Of a stretch of 64,000 nt of DNA, positions 9,018 to 17,699 are shown piece by piece. How positions within the stretch are numbered: position 1 is the first letter of the stretch; the number at the start of each line of letters is the position of its first letter. Both the position numbers and the translations under genes were made by a program. Location of the stretch: positions 163,063 through 227,062 of the forward strand of contig NZ_VZRB01000011.1 of the NCBI RefSeq assembly GCF_008806595.1. Reading direction: 5' to 3'. A model generated the notes under the pieces. It saw only the letters and a list, made by a program, of their open reading frames with translations. It made no database searches and had not been told where the DNA came from. The stretch comes from Streptomyces luteolifulvus. GTDB taxonomy: Bacteria; Actinomycetota; Actinomycetes; Streptomycetales; Streptomycetaceae.

Positions 9018-9725
9018 ATGACCGGCACCGCCCGCAGCCCGAGGGCCCGGTACCGCGAGCAGACACGCGCGGAGATCAAGGAGATCGCGCTCCGGCAACT
9101 GGCCGAGGGCGGTACGGCGGCCGTTGCCCTCACCCGTATCGCCAAGGAGGTCGGGCTGTCGGGCCCGGCCCTGTACCGGTACTTCGACAGCCGGGACGCG
9201 CTGCTCACCGACCTGATCCGCGACGCGTACGCCGACCTGGCCGCGGCCGTCGGCAGGGCCGCCGACGCCCTGGTGCCGGACACCGGACCGCGCGCGCGGC
9301 TGCAGGCCCTTGCCGCCGCCGTCCGCGCCTGGGCGGTCGCGGAGCCGCACCGGTATCTGCTGATCCAGGGCACTCCGGTGCCCGGATACACCGCGCCCCC
9401 CGACACGCTGGACAGTGCGCGGGGCGTCCTCGGGCCGTTCCTGCCGGCGTTCGCCGACGGCCGGCCGTCGGCGGCGGTGCGGCCGGTGGCCGCCCAGATG
9501 ACGGGGTGGGCCGAGCGGGACGCGGCCGTGGCGGAGTGGGTCCGCCGTCATGTGCCCGCCGGTGCCGAGGGGGCGGCGCTGGCCGGCGCCGTGCTCGCCT
9601 GGAGCCATCTGCACGGGGCGATCGGGCTGGAGGTGTCCGGGCAGTTCGAGGGCATGGGGCACGAAGGGGCGACCCTGCTGGCGGCCCAGATCGACTCGCT
9701 CGCGGACACGTTCGGCCTCGCCTGA
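9018..9725 (+). CDS. TetR/AcrR-family transcriptional regulator
   Basis: The 235-residue protein has an N-terminal TetR helix-turn-helix (about 12-60) ending in the family signature GLSGPALYRYFDSRDALL. The remaining helical domain matches the TetR_C group with a WSHLHGAIGLEV helix near its end. It probably represses the divergent epimerase-like gene and itself; the ligand is unknown. The start ATG 9018 is preceded by GAGAGAGGGG with good spacing. Confidence 0.9.
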   Translation: MTGTARSPRARYREQTRAEIKEIALRQLAEGGTAAVALTRIAKEVGLSGPALYRYFDSRDALLTDLIRDAYADLAAAVGRAADALVPDTGPRARLQALAAAVRAWAVAEPHRYLLIQGTPVPGYTAPPDTLDSARGVLGPFLPAFADGRPSAAVRPVAAQMTGWAERDAAVAEWVRRHVPAGAEGAALAGAVLAWSHLHGAIGLEVSGQFEGMGHEGATLLAAQIDSLADTFGLA

Positions 9726-9838
9726 CGGCACGACCTTTTCTCGACGGAGATCGATCAAAAAAGAAGATTCATGAAGGAGATCGAAAAAAGGCGCCACCAG
9801 AATATGCCATACCCCTCACCCCTACCTGTGCGCCCTGA

Positions 9839-9844
9839 TACGGT
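9839..9844 (+). promoter_or_regulatory. -10 element TACGGT upstream of PP2C gene
   Basis: TACGGT ends 6 nt before ATG 9851, suggesting a leaderless start for the whole phosphatase-kinase-vWA operon. The preceding 70 nt (9756-9830) are unusually A-rich for this genome. No ribosome site is visible. Confidence 0.4.
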
Positions 9845-9850
9845 CGCCCC

Positions 9851-11182
9851 ATGTCGCTGCAACGGGGGCGTCTTGTCTGGGCGATATTGCTTTTCGGGGG
9901 AATCCTTCTCCTGATCTATTTCCCGGCGGACCAGGGAATTTTTCGGCTGGCGATCGATCTACTGGCATTGATAGCCATGGGAATGCTGTGCCTGGCGGTG
10001 CGTACGCGGGCGCAGCAATCAGCAGGAGTTCCGGTGCCGTTATCGGCACCGGCCGCTCCGTACGGCGACGCGGGGGCGCCCGTACGGCAGGAACAGGCGG
10101 GGCGCCCTTGGCCGGCCGCTCCGCGCAACGGGGTGCCCGTGGTGGACGGGTGGCAACGCCCCGCTCCCACAGGCCCCGCTCCCCTGGGCCCGGCTCTCAC
10201 GGGCCCGGCTCCCACGGGCCACGCAGCCCACTCCAGGGCCCCGGCGGCCGATGCGGTGCCGCGCTTCGGAGCGGGGTCGAAGGCCCAGCGTTTCCCCTGG
10301 CTGCTGCCGGTGCGGCCGGCCGCCTCCGGCGTCGCCGCCGACGAAGCACGGCTCGGCGACCTCGCCGTACGCGCCGCCTCGCTCGTCGGCCCGGGACACC
10401 GCTGCCAGGAACCGGCCACGGCCCGCCAGGACGCCTACCGCCTGGCCCGCGACGCCACCGGCGACCATCTGCTGCTGGCCGTGGCCGACGGCGTCTCCAG
10501 CAGTGCCCATGCCGAACTCGGCGCCACCGTGGCGGCCAGCACCGCCGTCAACCACCTCAGACGCCGGCTCGACGAGCCCCACGGAGCAGCCCGGCTGTCG
10601 GCCGCGGAACTCTTCGAGGAGACCGCGACCGCGATGCGCAGGGAGGCGGCCCGACGCGGCCTCGACCCCTCCGACGTGTGCGCGGTGCTGTTCACCGCGG
10701 TGATCCCCACCCGTCCGTCCACCCCGACCGGCGCGCGCACCATGTGGGCCGCCTGGCTCGGCGACGCCTCCCTGTGGCGGCTCGACCAGGACCGCTGGCG
10801 CTACGCCGCCGGCGACCGCAAGAGCACAAGCGGCGGCTACGACTCCAACGCCGTCCAGGACACCCTGCCCGCCGATCCGCACGCGGTCCGCGAGACCCTG
10901 CTCGACCTGCGTCCCGGCGACGTGGTGTCACTCGTCTCCGACGGCGTCGGCGACGGCCTCGCCACCATCGAGGAACTCAACGCCTACCTCGCGGACCGCT
11001 GGCGTACGCCGTTGCCCGTCGCCGCCTACCTCAGCGACGTCGGCTTCGACGCCGAACGGTTCCTGGACGACCGTACGTCCGTCACCGTCTGGGTCGACCC
11101 CGACGCCAGGTCCCGGCCGCCCGGCCGGGGCATCGCACCGGCCTCTGAGCGGTTCGGCGGCCCGGGCGGGTGGCCGGCGTGA
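9851..11182 (+). CDS. membrane-anchored PP2C-type protein phosphatase
   Basis: The 443-residue protein starts with two closely spaced membrane segments (about 9-25 and 32-50), then a Pro/Gly/Ala-rich linker with repeats of the P-A-P-T-G-P type. A PP2C/SpoIIE-like catalytic domain covers about 165-420. Metal-binding motifs are visible as RQDAYRL, LLAVADGVSSS, SLVSDGVGDG and the final DDRTSVTVW. It should dephosphorylate Ser/Thr on partners at the inner membrane face. It overlaps the following kinase-like gene by 4 nt (GTGA) and begins a six-gene operon. Together with the kinase and the vWA protein it matches the TerY-P triad described by Anantharaman, Iyer and Aravind; no TerD/TerC gene is present here. 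Confidence 0.85.
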   Translation: MSLQRGRLVWAILLFGGILLLIYFPADQGIFRLAIDLLALIAMGMLCLAVRTRAQQSAGVPVPLSAPAAPYGDAGAPVRQEQAGRPWPAAPRNGVPVVDGWQRPAPTGPAPLGPALTGPAPTGHAAHSRAPAADAVPRFGAGSKAQRFPWLLPVRPAASGVAADEARLGDLAVRAASLVGPGHRCQEPATARQDAYRLARDATGDHLLLAVADGVSSSAHAELGATVAASTAVNHLRRRLDEPHGAARLSAAELFEETATAMRREAARRGLDPSDVCAVLFTAVIPTRPSTPTGARTMWAAWLGDASLWRLDQDRWRYAAGDRKSTSGGYDSNAVQDTLPADPHAVRETLLDLRPGDVVSLVSDGVGDGLATIEELNAYLADRWRTPLPVAAYLSDVGFDAERFLDDRTSVTVWVDPDARSRPPGRGIAPASERFGGPGGWPA

Positions 11183-12279
11183 CCGCACACCCCTCGGCGC
11201 GGGCCCTGCCACCGGTGACCGAGCTGGCCGCGCTGGGTGCGCGCGGCGAACAGATCGCCACCAACAACGGCCAGAGCTCCGAGGTGACCCGCCTCACCGG
11301 CCACGGCCCCGGCCCCGACCTGCTGTTCAAGCGCTACAAGAAACCCCTGGACGACACCGACGCGCACCGCCTGGACCGGCTCGTCGCATTCGGCCGCTCC
11401 GACGCCGACGCCGGCCGCCCGGCCCGCGACCTGCTGCTCGGCCGCACCTCCTGGCCCGTGGCCCGCGTCACCGACCACACCGCCGCCACCGTCGGCTGCC
11501 TCATCCCCATGGCCCCGGACACCTACCGCTCACCCGGCGGCGGATTCCGGGAGATCGACACTCTGGCCCGCCCCGACCGGCGGATGGCCCGCAACGGCAC
11601 CCCGCCGACACCCGAGCAGCGGATCACCGCCTGCCAGAGCCTCGTCGGCATCGCCGCCGCACTGGAGCAGCGCAGGCTCGTCTACTCCGACTGGAACTAC
11701 GCCAACGCCTTCTGGAGCCCGGCCGGTTACTCCGTCTACCTCATCGACATGGACGGCTGCGCCGAGGGCACCGGCCCCGACATCCACCAGCCCGGCTGGG
11801 AGGACCCACTGGCCCGGCAGGGGACGCCCGCGGACCCGTACACCGACCGCTACCGGGTCGCGCTGCTGACCGCACGCTGCCTGACCGGCACCCGCACCCT
11901 TCCGGACGTGCTGCACACGCTCGACGACCCACCGCCCGGCGTCCCGCGCGACGTGGCCCAGCTGCTGCTCGACATGCTCTGGGCCCGCGACCGCGAGGCC
12001 AGACCCCGCAGTTCGGTACTGCTCGCCGCCCTGAACGACGGGCTCCTGGTCCGCTTCGCCGTCGCCCGCTCCCCGCTGCCCGCGCGACCCGCGGCACCCA
12101 AGAGCGACACGGCACAGCCGCTGCAGTCCGCCATCACCAGGCCCGCCCAGCCCATCAAGCCGCCCCTGCCCACGGTGCCGGCCGGGCAGCCCACGGACCG
12201 CTACGCCACGGTCTGGGCGCTCGTCGCCCTGTTCGCCGTCGTCGCGGTGATCGTGATCGCCGCGGTGCTCGCCGGCTGA
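11179..12279 (+). CDS. divergent protein kinase-like protein with C-terminal membrane anchor (TerY-P kinase type)
   Basis: The 366-residue product has a kinase fold with unusual motifs: LLFKRYK holds the likely ATP-binding Lys51, YSDWNYAN (catalytic loop, D171 in place of HRD-x4-N) and LIDMDG (metal-binding, in place of DFG). A Pro-rich linker leads to one C-terminal membrane helix (about 342-363) with the kinase domain in the cytoplasm. The start GTG 11179 overlaps the PP2C stop codon as GTGA; GTG 11170 is an alternative. As partner of a PP2C and a vWA protein it fits the TerY-P class of kinases. The targets are not known. Confidence 0.8.
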   Translation: MTAHPSARALPPVTELAALGARGEQIATNNGQSSEVTRLTGHGPGPDLLFKRYKKPLDDTDAHRLDRLVAFGRSDADAGRPARDLLLGRTSWPVARVTDHTAATVGCLIPMAPDTYRSPGGGFREIDTLARPDRRMARNGTPPTPEQRITACQSLVGIAAALEQRRLVYSDWNYANAFWSPAGYSVYLIDMDGCAEGTGPDIHQPGWEDPLARQGTPADPYTDRYRVALLTARCLTGTRTLPDVLHTLDDPPPGVPRDVAQLLLDMLWARDREARPRSSVLLAALNDGLLVRFAVARSPLPARPAAPKSDTAQPLQSAITRPAQPIKPPLPTVPAGQPTDRYATVWALVALFAVVAVIVIAAVLAG

Positions 12280-12345
12280 AGCCGGACCTCGAAACGAACC
12301 GCGCATGGCGAACAGCGCTTTGCGCACAGCAAAAGAGGAATGCCC

Positions 12346-13074
12346 ATGAACATCTACGACGACGCGGTACCCGGCCACGACGCCGCCGTCTACCAGCTCC
12401 GCCAGAAATGCCTGCCGACCTATCTCGTCATCGACGCGTCCAGTTCGATGCAGCCGCACCAGAACACGCTCAACCACACCCTCGCACAGCTGCACGCGAC
12501 CATTTCCGAGAGCCCCCGGGTCTCAGAATTCGCGCACATGTCCCTGATCGCCTTTTCCACGGACGCACACCTGATCATCGAAATGACCGACCTCGACCGC
12601 ATCCAGGCGATGCCCGAAGTCGTGTGCAACGGGCTCACCAACTACTCCGCGGCCTTCGACCTCGTACGCAACCGCATCGAAACCGACGTGGACGACCTGC
12701 GCAGCATGGGCATGGCCGTACTGCGCCCCGTGATGTTCCTCCTCACCGACGGCGCCCCCACCGACCAGGGCTGGCACGACGCGTTCCGCCGCCTCGTCAA
12801 CCGGTCCTGGCCCCGCTACCCGCACGTCATCAGCTACGGCTTCGGCGCCGCCAACCCCGATGTGCTCGGCAAGGTCGCCACCAAGGCCGCCTTCCTCGCC
12901 GAAGCGGGCATCGACCAGGACCGCGCCCTCCTCGAAGCACTGGGCAGCCTCCTCAACTCCCTGGTCGCCTCCTCGAAAGCGGGGGAGATGCAGATCCCGC
13001 GCTCCGCCCCCGGCTTCACCGAGCAGCCGGTGAGCGAGGAGTACCTGACCGTCTCCGCGGAGTACATGGACTGA
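12346..13074 (+). CDS. TerY-like von Willebrand factor A domain protein
   Basis: Nearly all of this 242-residue protein is a vWA domain. The MIDAS metal site is intact: D30-A-S-S-S (DxSxS), T99 in GLTNYSAAF and D135 in LLTDGAPTD. No signal peptide or membrane segment is present, so it acts in the cytoplasm, probably as a scaffold or as the phosphorylated client of the adjacent kinase and PP2C. ATG 12346 was chosen over ATG 12340 because AAAGAGG lies 7 nt upstream of it. Confidence 0.88.
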   Translation: MNIYDDAVPGHDAAVYQLRQKCLPTYLVIDASSSMQPHQNTLNHTLAQLHATISESPRVSEFAHMSLIAFSTDAHLIIEMTDLDRIQAMPEVVCNGLTNYSAAFDLVRNRIETDVDDLRSMGMAVLRPVMFLLTDGAPTDQGWHDAFRRLVNRSWPRYPHVISYGFGAANPDVLGKVATKAAFLAEAGIDQDRALLEALGSLLNSLVASSKAGEMQIPRSAPGFTEQPVSEEYLTVSAEYMD

Positions 13075-13120
13075 CCGCCGTGCCCGCCGTCCCGCACCAC
13101 CCCGACCCCGAGGAGCGACC

Positions 13121-13393
13121 GTGACCGCCCGCCATCACACCGCAAGGTCACCCAACCGGCTCCTGCTCACCGCGACCGTCCTGGTGGCCACTGCCGCCCT
13201 GCTGCGCCTGCTGTCCCCGGACGGCGAGGCCGACGCGGGACCCCGGCCCAAGAGCGGCTCACCCCACAGCAGCTCACCCAACCGCTGCTCTGCCCACGAC
13301 CCGGCAACCGGTGTCTCGCCGCCCTTCCGGCAGCAGCCCACGGACCCCGTGCTGCCCCTCCCCGGGTACTGCGCGGACGCCGGCCGCCGATGA
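13121..13393 (+). CDS. small secreted or membrane-anchored protein of unknown function
   Basis: This 90-residue protein has a basic N terminus followed by a hydrophobic segment (about 13-31) that could be an uncleaved signal anchor. A Ser/Pro-rich tail with two cysteines follows. GAGGAG sits 5 nt before GTG 13121. It lies in the middle of the PP2C/kinase/vWA operon and is read in the same direction, but I recognise no family. Confidence 0.6.
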   Translation: MTARHHTARSPNRLLLTATVLVATAALLRLLSPDGEADAGPRPKSGSPHSSSPNRCSAHDPATGVSPPFRQQPTDPVLPLPGYCADAGRR

Positions 13394-13445
13394 CCCGCCA
13401 CCACCCCACCGCACGCTCCCGCGTGCCGAGCGGAAACAGACGACC

Positions 13446-15200
13446 ATGACCACTTCGACCCTGCACTGCCCGCGCTGCGGAGCCGCCAACGACCGCAACT
13501 ACACCGCCTGCACCAGCTGCGGCGCCGTACGCGTCATCAACCCGCTGGACGGGGCGAGCCCGGCCGGCCCGCACACCAAGGCCGCACCGACACCGCCCCC
13601 CTTCACCCCACCACCCACCCTCACCACCCACCCGACCGTCACGGCTCACCCGACCGTCACCGCCCACCCCACCGTCCCCGCACCGGCCGCCGCCGCCGGC
13701 CTCCCGTCGCAGGCACCCGCCCCGGCACCCCGCTTCGCCCGCGACGTCACCCGCTATCTGTGCACCGCAGTCCACACCGACACGAGGTTCGCCCGCCAGG
13801 CAGTCGAACAGATCGTGGAAGAACCCCGCCGCGCCGTCGCCTCCTCACCCGGCGTCGACCTCGGCTGCGTGCTCCGCCACGCGCTCGCGGCCCGCCGCCG
13901 TCAGGTACGGCGCGACATCGTCCTCGCCGTGCTGCTCGTGGTCGTCCTGATCACCGTGCCGATCACCGTCGGCCTCACAGCCTTCCTGGGCTTCTTCGTG
14001 GCCTGGATCATCGTCGCCATCGAATCCCTCTCGGTGCACTACGGAGTCGTCGCCGGACAGCTCAAACGGGAGAACTTCGCCCCCGACCAGGCCCCCCAGC
14101 CGCTCAGCTCGCAGAATCGGCGGCGGATCGAGGCGATCGAGAGACGCGACCGCGGCAACGTCGTGGTCTTCTCCCAGTACGCCCCCTTCATCGGATACGG
14201 GCCGGCGACCAGCACCTGGTCGTTCGCGCTCGACACCTCCCGGCCCGAAGAGGGCAAGCAGGTCGTGCCCTTCACCGTCCACGAACTCAACGACCACCTC
14301 GCCGCCCGCGTCGGAGACCTGAAGCTGCCCGGCGTCCACGTCGAGAACCTCCTGCTCGTCAACGGCGAGGACCTGCTGTACGCAGTGGACGACCGGACAC
14401 GGTCCGCGCTGCTGCCCGACACCGCAGGACCGCCCAAGGAGAGGGTCGCGCCGGACCTCCTGCGCGAACTGCGCGAGGACGGCAAAGGCCGCGCCCGCCC
14501 CTATCTGGCCGTCCGGGTCACAGGCTGGAGCGGAGAACTGGCCACCACCCTCTTCCTGCGCTGCGCGCTGCTGTCCGACCGCAAGATGCTCTTCATCGAG
14601 GGCAGCAGCTCCCTGCTCGCCCCGGTGCGCGAGCAGTACCGCATCGCGGACCAACTGCTCGGCACCCCCACCTTCCGCCAGTGGTGCACCCTGGTGGGAC
14701 TCGCCGGCGTCCGCGCGCCGGCCCTGCTGCTCGGAGCGCCCCTCTCCGTGATCGCGGGCCTGTTCTCACCCCTCATCGAACACCGCAAACAGCGCCGCCA
14801 GGCACGGGAGATCCGCCACCGCTCGTTCAACTACGGAGCGTCCTTCAGCATCCGCGACGCGGCCGGCGACCAGCTCTACTACCGCTACTTCCAGCAACTG
14901 GACAGGGAGCTGTACGCCAAGACGGTCGAACACCGCGTACTGGACGCGCTGGTGGAGTTCATGGAGGACCACAACATCGACTCCGGCGAGCTGATCCAGC
15001 GGCAGACCACCATCAACAACACCGGCCTGTACGCGGGCGGAAACGTGACCCTCAACAGCTCCGCCGTAGGCATCGGCGGCAGCATCGCCGGAATCTTCCG
15101 CCGCACCCCGCAGCCACCACGCGGCGCGCCCGTGACACCGGGAGCCGGCGGACCTCCCGCCACCAACCCGCTCGTACGACCCAGGAACCGAGGAAGGTGA
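13446..15200 (+). CDS. zinc-ribbon membrane protein with C-terminal AGGNV motif, unknown function
   Basis: The 584-residue product begins with a zinc ribbon (Cys8, 11, 22, 25). A Pro/Thr linker with three near-identical T/V-x-HPTVT units (about 60-77) follows, then two membrane segments (about 158-195) and a large soluble domain. The C-terminal region has an aromatic, charged helix and then TGLYAGGNVTLNSSAVG. A near match to this last motif opens the next protein, SGISAGGDVRIDASTVA, so the two may associate through it. A hydrophobic stretch around 420-440 could be a further membrane segment. I recognise no named family. It is the largest member of the phosphatase-kinase-vWA operon and could be its membrane effector or sensor; that is inference from position. 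Confidence 0.7.
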   Translation: MTTSTLHCPRCGAANDRNYTACTSCGAVRVINPLDGASPAGPHTKAAPTPPPFTPPPTLTTHPTVTAHPTVTAHPTVPAPAAAAGLPSQAPAPAPRFARDVTRYLCTAVHTDTRFARQAVEQIVEEPRRAVASSPGVDLGCVLRHALAARRRQVRRDIVLAVLLVVVLITVPITVGLTAFLGFFVAWIIVAIESLSVHYGVVAGQLKRENFAPDQAPQPLSSQNRRRIEAIERRDRGNVVVFSQYAPFIGYGPATSTWSFALDTSRPEEGKQVVPFTVHELNDHLAARVGDLKLPGVHVENLLLVNGEDLLYAVDDRTRSALLPDTAGPPKERVAPDLLRELREDGKGRARPYLAVRVTGWSGELATTLFLRCALLSDRKMLFIEGSSSLLAPVREQYRIADQLLGTPTFRQWCTLVGLAGVRAPALLLGAPLSVIAGLFSPLIEHRKQRRQAREIRHRSFNYGASFSIRDAAGDQLYYRYFQQLDRELYAKTVEHRVLDALVEFMEDHNIDSGELIQRQTTINNTGLYAGGNVTLNSSAVGIGGSIAGIFRRTPQPPRGAPVTPGAGGPPATNPLVRPRNRGR

Positions 15201-15204
15201 CGCC

Positions 15205-15585
15205 ATGCCGGCACACGACGGCGGAAGCAACAGCGGCATCAGCGCGGGCGGAGACGTCCGCATCGACGCCAGCACGGTCGCCCTCAACCACTCCACCGCG
15301 ATCACCGAAGCCCCGGCCGAGACCGACCGCGAGGCCGCCATCGCCGAACTGCGCACCGCGGTCCGCCTGCTGACCGAGCAACTGCGCAGCAGCCAGGACC
15401 GGTACGAGGACGGCGCGGAACTCGTCGAGGCCGCCGAACACGTCGAGGCGGAGCTCACCCGAGAGGAGCCCCGCCGCAACGCCCTGCTGCGCTGGCTGGG
15501 ATTCATCGCCCCCGGCGTCCAGACCACGGCCGCGGTCGCCGCCGACGTGGCCGCCATCCAGAGCAGCGTGACCAGCCTGCTGTGA
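15205..15585 (+). CDS. small AGGDV-motif protein, possible signalling adaptor
   Basis: This 126-residue protein starts with a Gly/Ser-rich motif, SGISAGGDVRIDASTVALN, that mirrors the C terminus of the preceding protein. A long charged helix follows (about 45-85), then a hydrophobic helix at the C terminus (WLGFIAPGVQTTAAV onwards). GGAAGG precedes ATG 15205, and only 4 nt separate it from the upstream stop, so the two genes are cotranslated. I do not know the family. The motif resembles the short N-terminal repeats seen in many actinobacterial conflict and signalling proteins. It is the last gene of the operon, closed by a hairpin at 15600. Confidence 0.7.
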   Translation: MPAHDGGSNSGISAGGDVRIDASTVALNHSTAITEAPAETDREAAIAELRTAVRLLTEQLRSSQDRYEDGAELVEAAEHVEAELTREEPRRNALLRWLGFIAPGVQTTAAVAADVAAIQSSVTSLL

Positions 15586-15599
15586 CACCCCGACGAGCC

Positions 15600-15617
15600 A
15601 GTGCCCCTCCAGGCACT
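15600..15617 (+). terminator. hairpin closing the phosphatase-kinase-vWA operon
   Basis: AGTGCC (15600-15605) and GGCACT (15612-15617) pair around a 6-nt loop, 14 nt after the last stop codon of the operon. Confidence 0.45.
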
Positions 15618-15672
15618 AAGCGCTCCGCTGGAAGTGCCGCGATGCGTCGTCGGCCGTCTGCGGCGCCATCGT

Positions 15673-15709
15673 GGCCGGTCGCGCAGTTCTCCGCGCCCCT
15701 TCAGGGCGC
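15673..15709. repeat. Streptomyces intergenic repeat, copy 1
   Basis: A 37-nt segment containing GTCGCGCAGTTCTCCGCGCC matches 45118-45154 at 32 of 37 positions by direct reading. It lies between convergent gene ends. The core CGCAGTTC-CCG-GCCCCT is one I recognise as frequent between Streptomyces genes. Confidence 0.7.
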
Positions 15710-15741
15710 TGCCGAACCGTAGCGGACTCAGCCCGACCTGC

Positions 15742-17550
15742 TTAGAAAACGGGCGTGCCGTTCCGCGTGAGCTTCCAGTCCACCGACGCGAAGTCCGCCG
15801 GGTTCAGGACACCCTTCGCGGTCACCCACTCCGCGATCCGCGTCCGGATCTCCGTCGACTCCGACCACAGCTCGGTGGCGGAAGCCACGTGCGGGAACGC
15901 ACCCCCGCCATTGGCCCGGTAGTTGTTCACCGCCAGCACGAACTTCTGCGCGTCGTCCAGCGCCGCACCGTTGTACAACAGGTTCTTGATCCGCGAACCC
16001 GCCGCCTGCGCGACGTCGATGTCGTACGACAGCCCCGACACATAGTCGTAGTTGTAGTCCGGACGGCCGTTCGCGTTCGTCAGCTTGTCCACCTCGACCG
16101 GCGCACCGGCCGCCGTCTGCACGAAGTACTCCGCCGAGTACTCCAAGTACGCCCGGATCTGCGCACCCGTCATCAGCTTCGCGACCAGCGTGTTGTCGTA
16201 CACATACAGACTCGACAGATCCCGGATCGTCACATCCCCGGCCGGGATCTCGGACGTCCGCGAGAACGGCGACGCCTGCGCCATCACCGGCACCGAGGCG
16301 TACTCCGTGCCCGCCAGCGCCGCCTTGACCACATCCTCCTGAACCTTGGTGATCAGGTCGATGATCGGGGCGTCCTTGTAACGGGCCTCCACCGTCGTCA
16401 GCGTCTCCGTCGCCGTGCCGACGACCTGGTTGACGTACTCCACGACGATGTCGTGGTCGGCCTTCAGCAACTTGGTGATCTTCGGGTCGTCCGCGACGGC
16501 GTTGGAGTTGAGCACCTCGGACGAGACGGACTCGACGGCCCATCTGCCCCTGGCGAAGACCAGCTCGATGTCGAAGAGGGACAGCCGCTCCGCATAGGCC
16601 AGCGGCTCGGACAGCACCACCGTCCGGCCCGTCCTGTCGTTGGTGACCTTCAGCTCCGGGATCTCCACATGCGCGTGCCCGACGAGGATCGCGTCGATGT
16701 CCGGCACCTGCCGGGCCACATTGGCGGCCGCGTTCTCCACATACGGCAGCTGGTCACCGTACGAGGAAGTGCCGGAGGAACCGGAGTGAGCCGAGACGAC
16801 CACGACATCCGCGCCCATCGACTTCAGCTTCGGCACCCACTTCGCCGCCTGCTCCTCCAGACCCGGGAACACCAGCCTGCCCTGGACATACGCCTTGTCC
16901 CAGATCGCGATACCCGGGTTCGTCAGCCCCAGCACGGCGACCCTCACCGGCGGCGCGCCCGGCACCCGGAACGTCTTGATGAAGTACGGCGGGAAGGCCG
17001 GCTTCAGCGTCTTCGCGTCCACCGCGTTCGCACCCAGCAGCGGAAAGCGGCACTGCTCCTCGAACTTCCGCAGTGTCTCGATCCCGTAGTTGAACTCGTG
17101 GTTCCCGAGCGCCACCGCGTCATAGCCGATCGCGTTCATCGCCTGCGCCATCGGGTGCACCGGACCGCCCGGGGCGGTGATCGGGTCCACCTTCGCGTAG
17201 TAGTACGTCAGCGGAGTGCCCTGGATCGTGTCACCCGCGTCCAGCAGCAGCGTGTTGCAGCGGCCCTTCTCCTCGCGGACCTGGTTCACCAGCGTCGAGA
17301 TACGCGCCAGACCCTGCGCGTTGCCCGCCTTGTCGGTGTACTCCGCGTCCTTGAAGTAGTCCCAGTTGAAGATGTGGCCGTGCAGGTCCGTCGTGCCCAT
17401 CACCGTCAGGGAGTACCGCTTCGCCGGCCTCGCGGGCCTGCTGTCCGCCTCCGCCGCCTCGGCCGCCGGAGCCGCCGCGGCACCGGCCAGCGCCACCCCC
17501 GCTCCGGTCACTGCGGACTTCTTCAGGAACTTCCGACGGTTCAACGGCAT
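15742..17550 (-). CDS. Tat-exported 5'-nucleotidase / 2',3'-cyclic nucleotide phosphodiesterase
   Basis: The 602-residue protein has a twin-arginine signal (NRRKFLKK followed by an Ala-rich hydrophobic stretch and an AEA cleavage region near 33). It then shows the calcineurin-like metallophosphoesterase motifs TTDLHGHI, LDAGDTIQGTP, ALGNHEFNYG, SAHSG and VGHAHVEIP. A 5'-nucleotidase C-terminal substrate domain covers about 360-570. It should dephosphorylate extracellular nucleotides to salvage phosphate and nucleosides. GAGGAG precedes ATG 17550, and the gene diverges from the SIMPL gene. Confidence 0.9.
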   Translation of the reverse strand: MPLNRRKFLKKSAVTGAGVALAGAAAAPAAEAAEADSRPARPAKRYSLTVMGTTDLHGHIFNWDYFKDAEYTDKAGNAQGLARISTLVNQVREEKGRCNTLLLDAGDTIQGTPLTYYYAKVDPITAPGGPVHPMAQAMNAIGYDAVALGNHEFNYGIETLRKFEEQCRFPLLGANAVDAKTLKPAFPPYFIKTFRVPGAPPVRVAVLGLTNPGIAIWDKAYVQGRLVFPGLEEQAAKWVPKLKSMGADVVVVSAHSGSSGTSSYGDQLPYVENAAANVARQVPDIDAILVGHAHVEIPELKVTNDRTGRTVVLSEPLAYAERLSLFDIELVFARGRWAVESVSSEVLNSNAVADDPKITKLLKADHDIVVEYVNQVVGTATETLTTVEARYKDAPIIDLITKVQEDVVKAALAGTEYASVPVMAQASPFSRTSEIPAGDVTIRDLSSLYVYDNTLVAKLMTGAQIRAYLEYSAEYFVQTAAGAPVEVDKLTNANGRPDYNYDYVSGLSYDIDVAQAAGSRIKNLLYNGAALDDAQKFVLAVNNYRANGGGAFPHVASATELWSESTEIRTRIAEWVTAKGVLNPADFASVDWKLTRNGTPVF

Positions 17551-17699
17551 GTCAGGTTCTCCTCGGCGAGTGATTGATGACGCGCGTAGATTCTGACCTG
17601 GTCATGACCGACGGCAACAGGTCCAGGAGGTTTCGATCCGGTGACCGAACCCATGAACCACGAGGCCCCCACCAGGTAAGACATGACAGAGTGGGACGT

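Noticed and set aside
9770..9910. Short open frame starting MKEIEKRR just before the PP2C gene
   Set aside because: It overlaps the PP2C start in another frame, and its Cys-rich tail looks like out-of-frame reading. The A-rich patch is better explained as promoter DNA.
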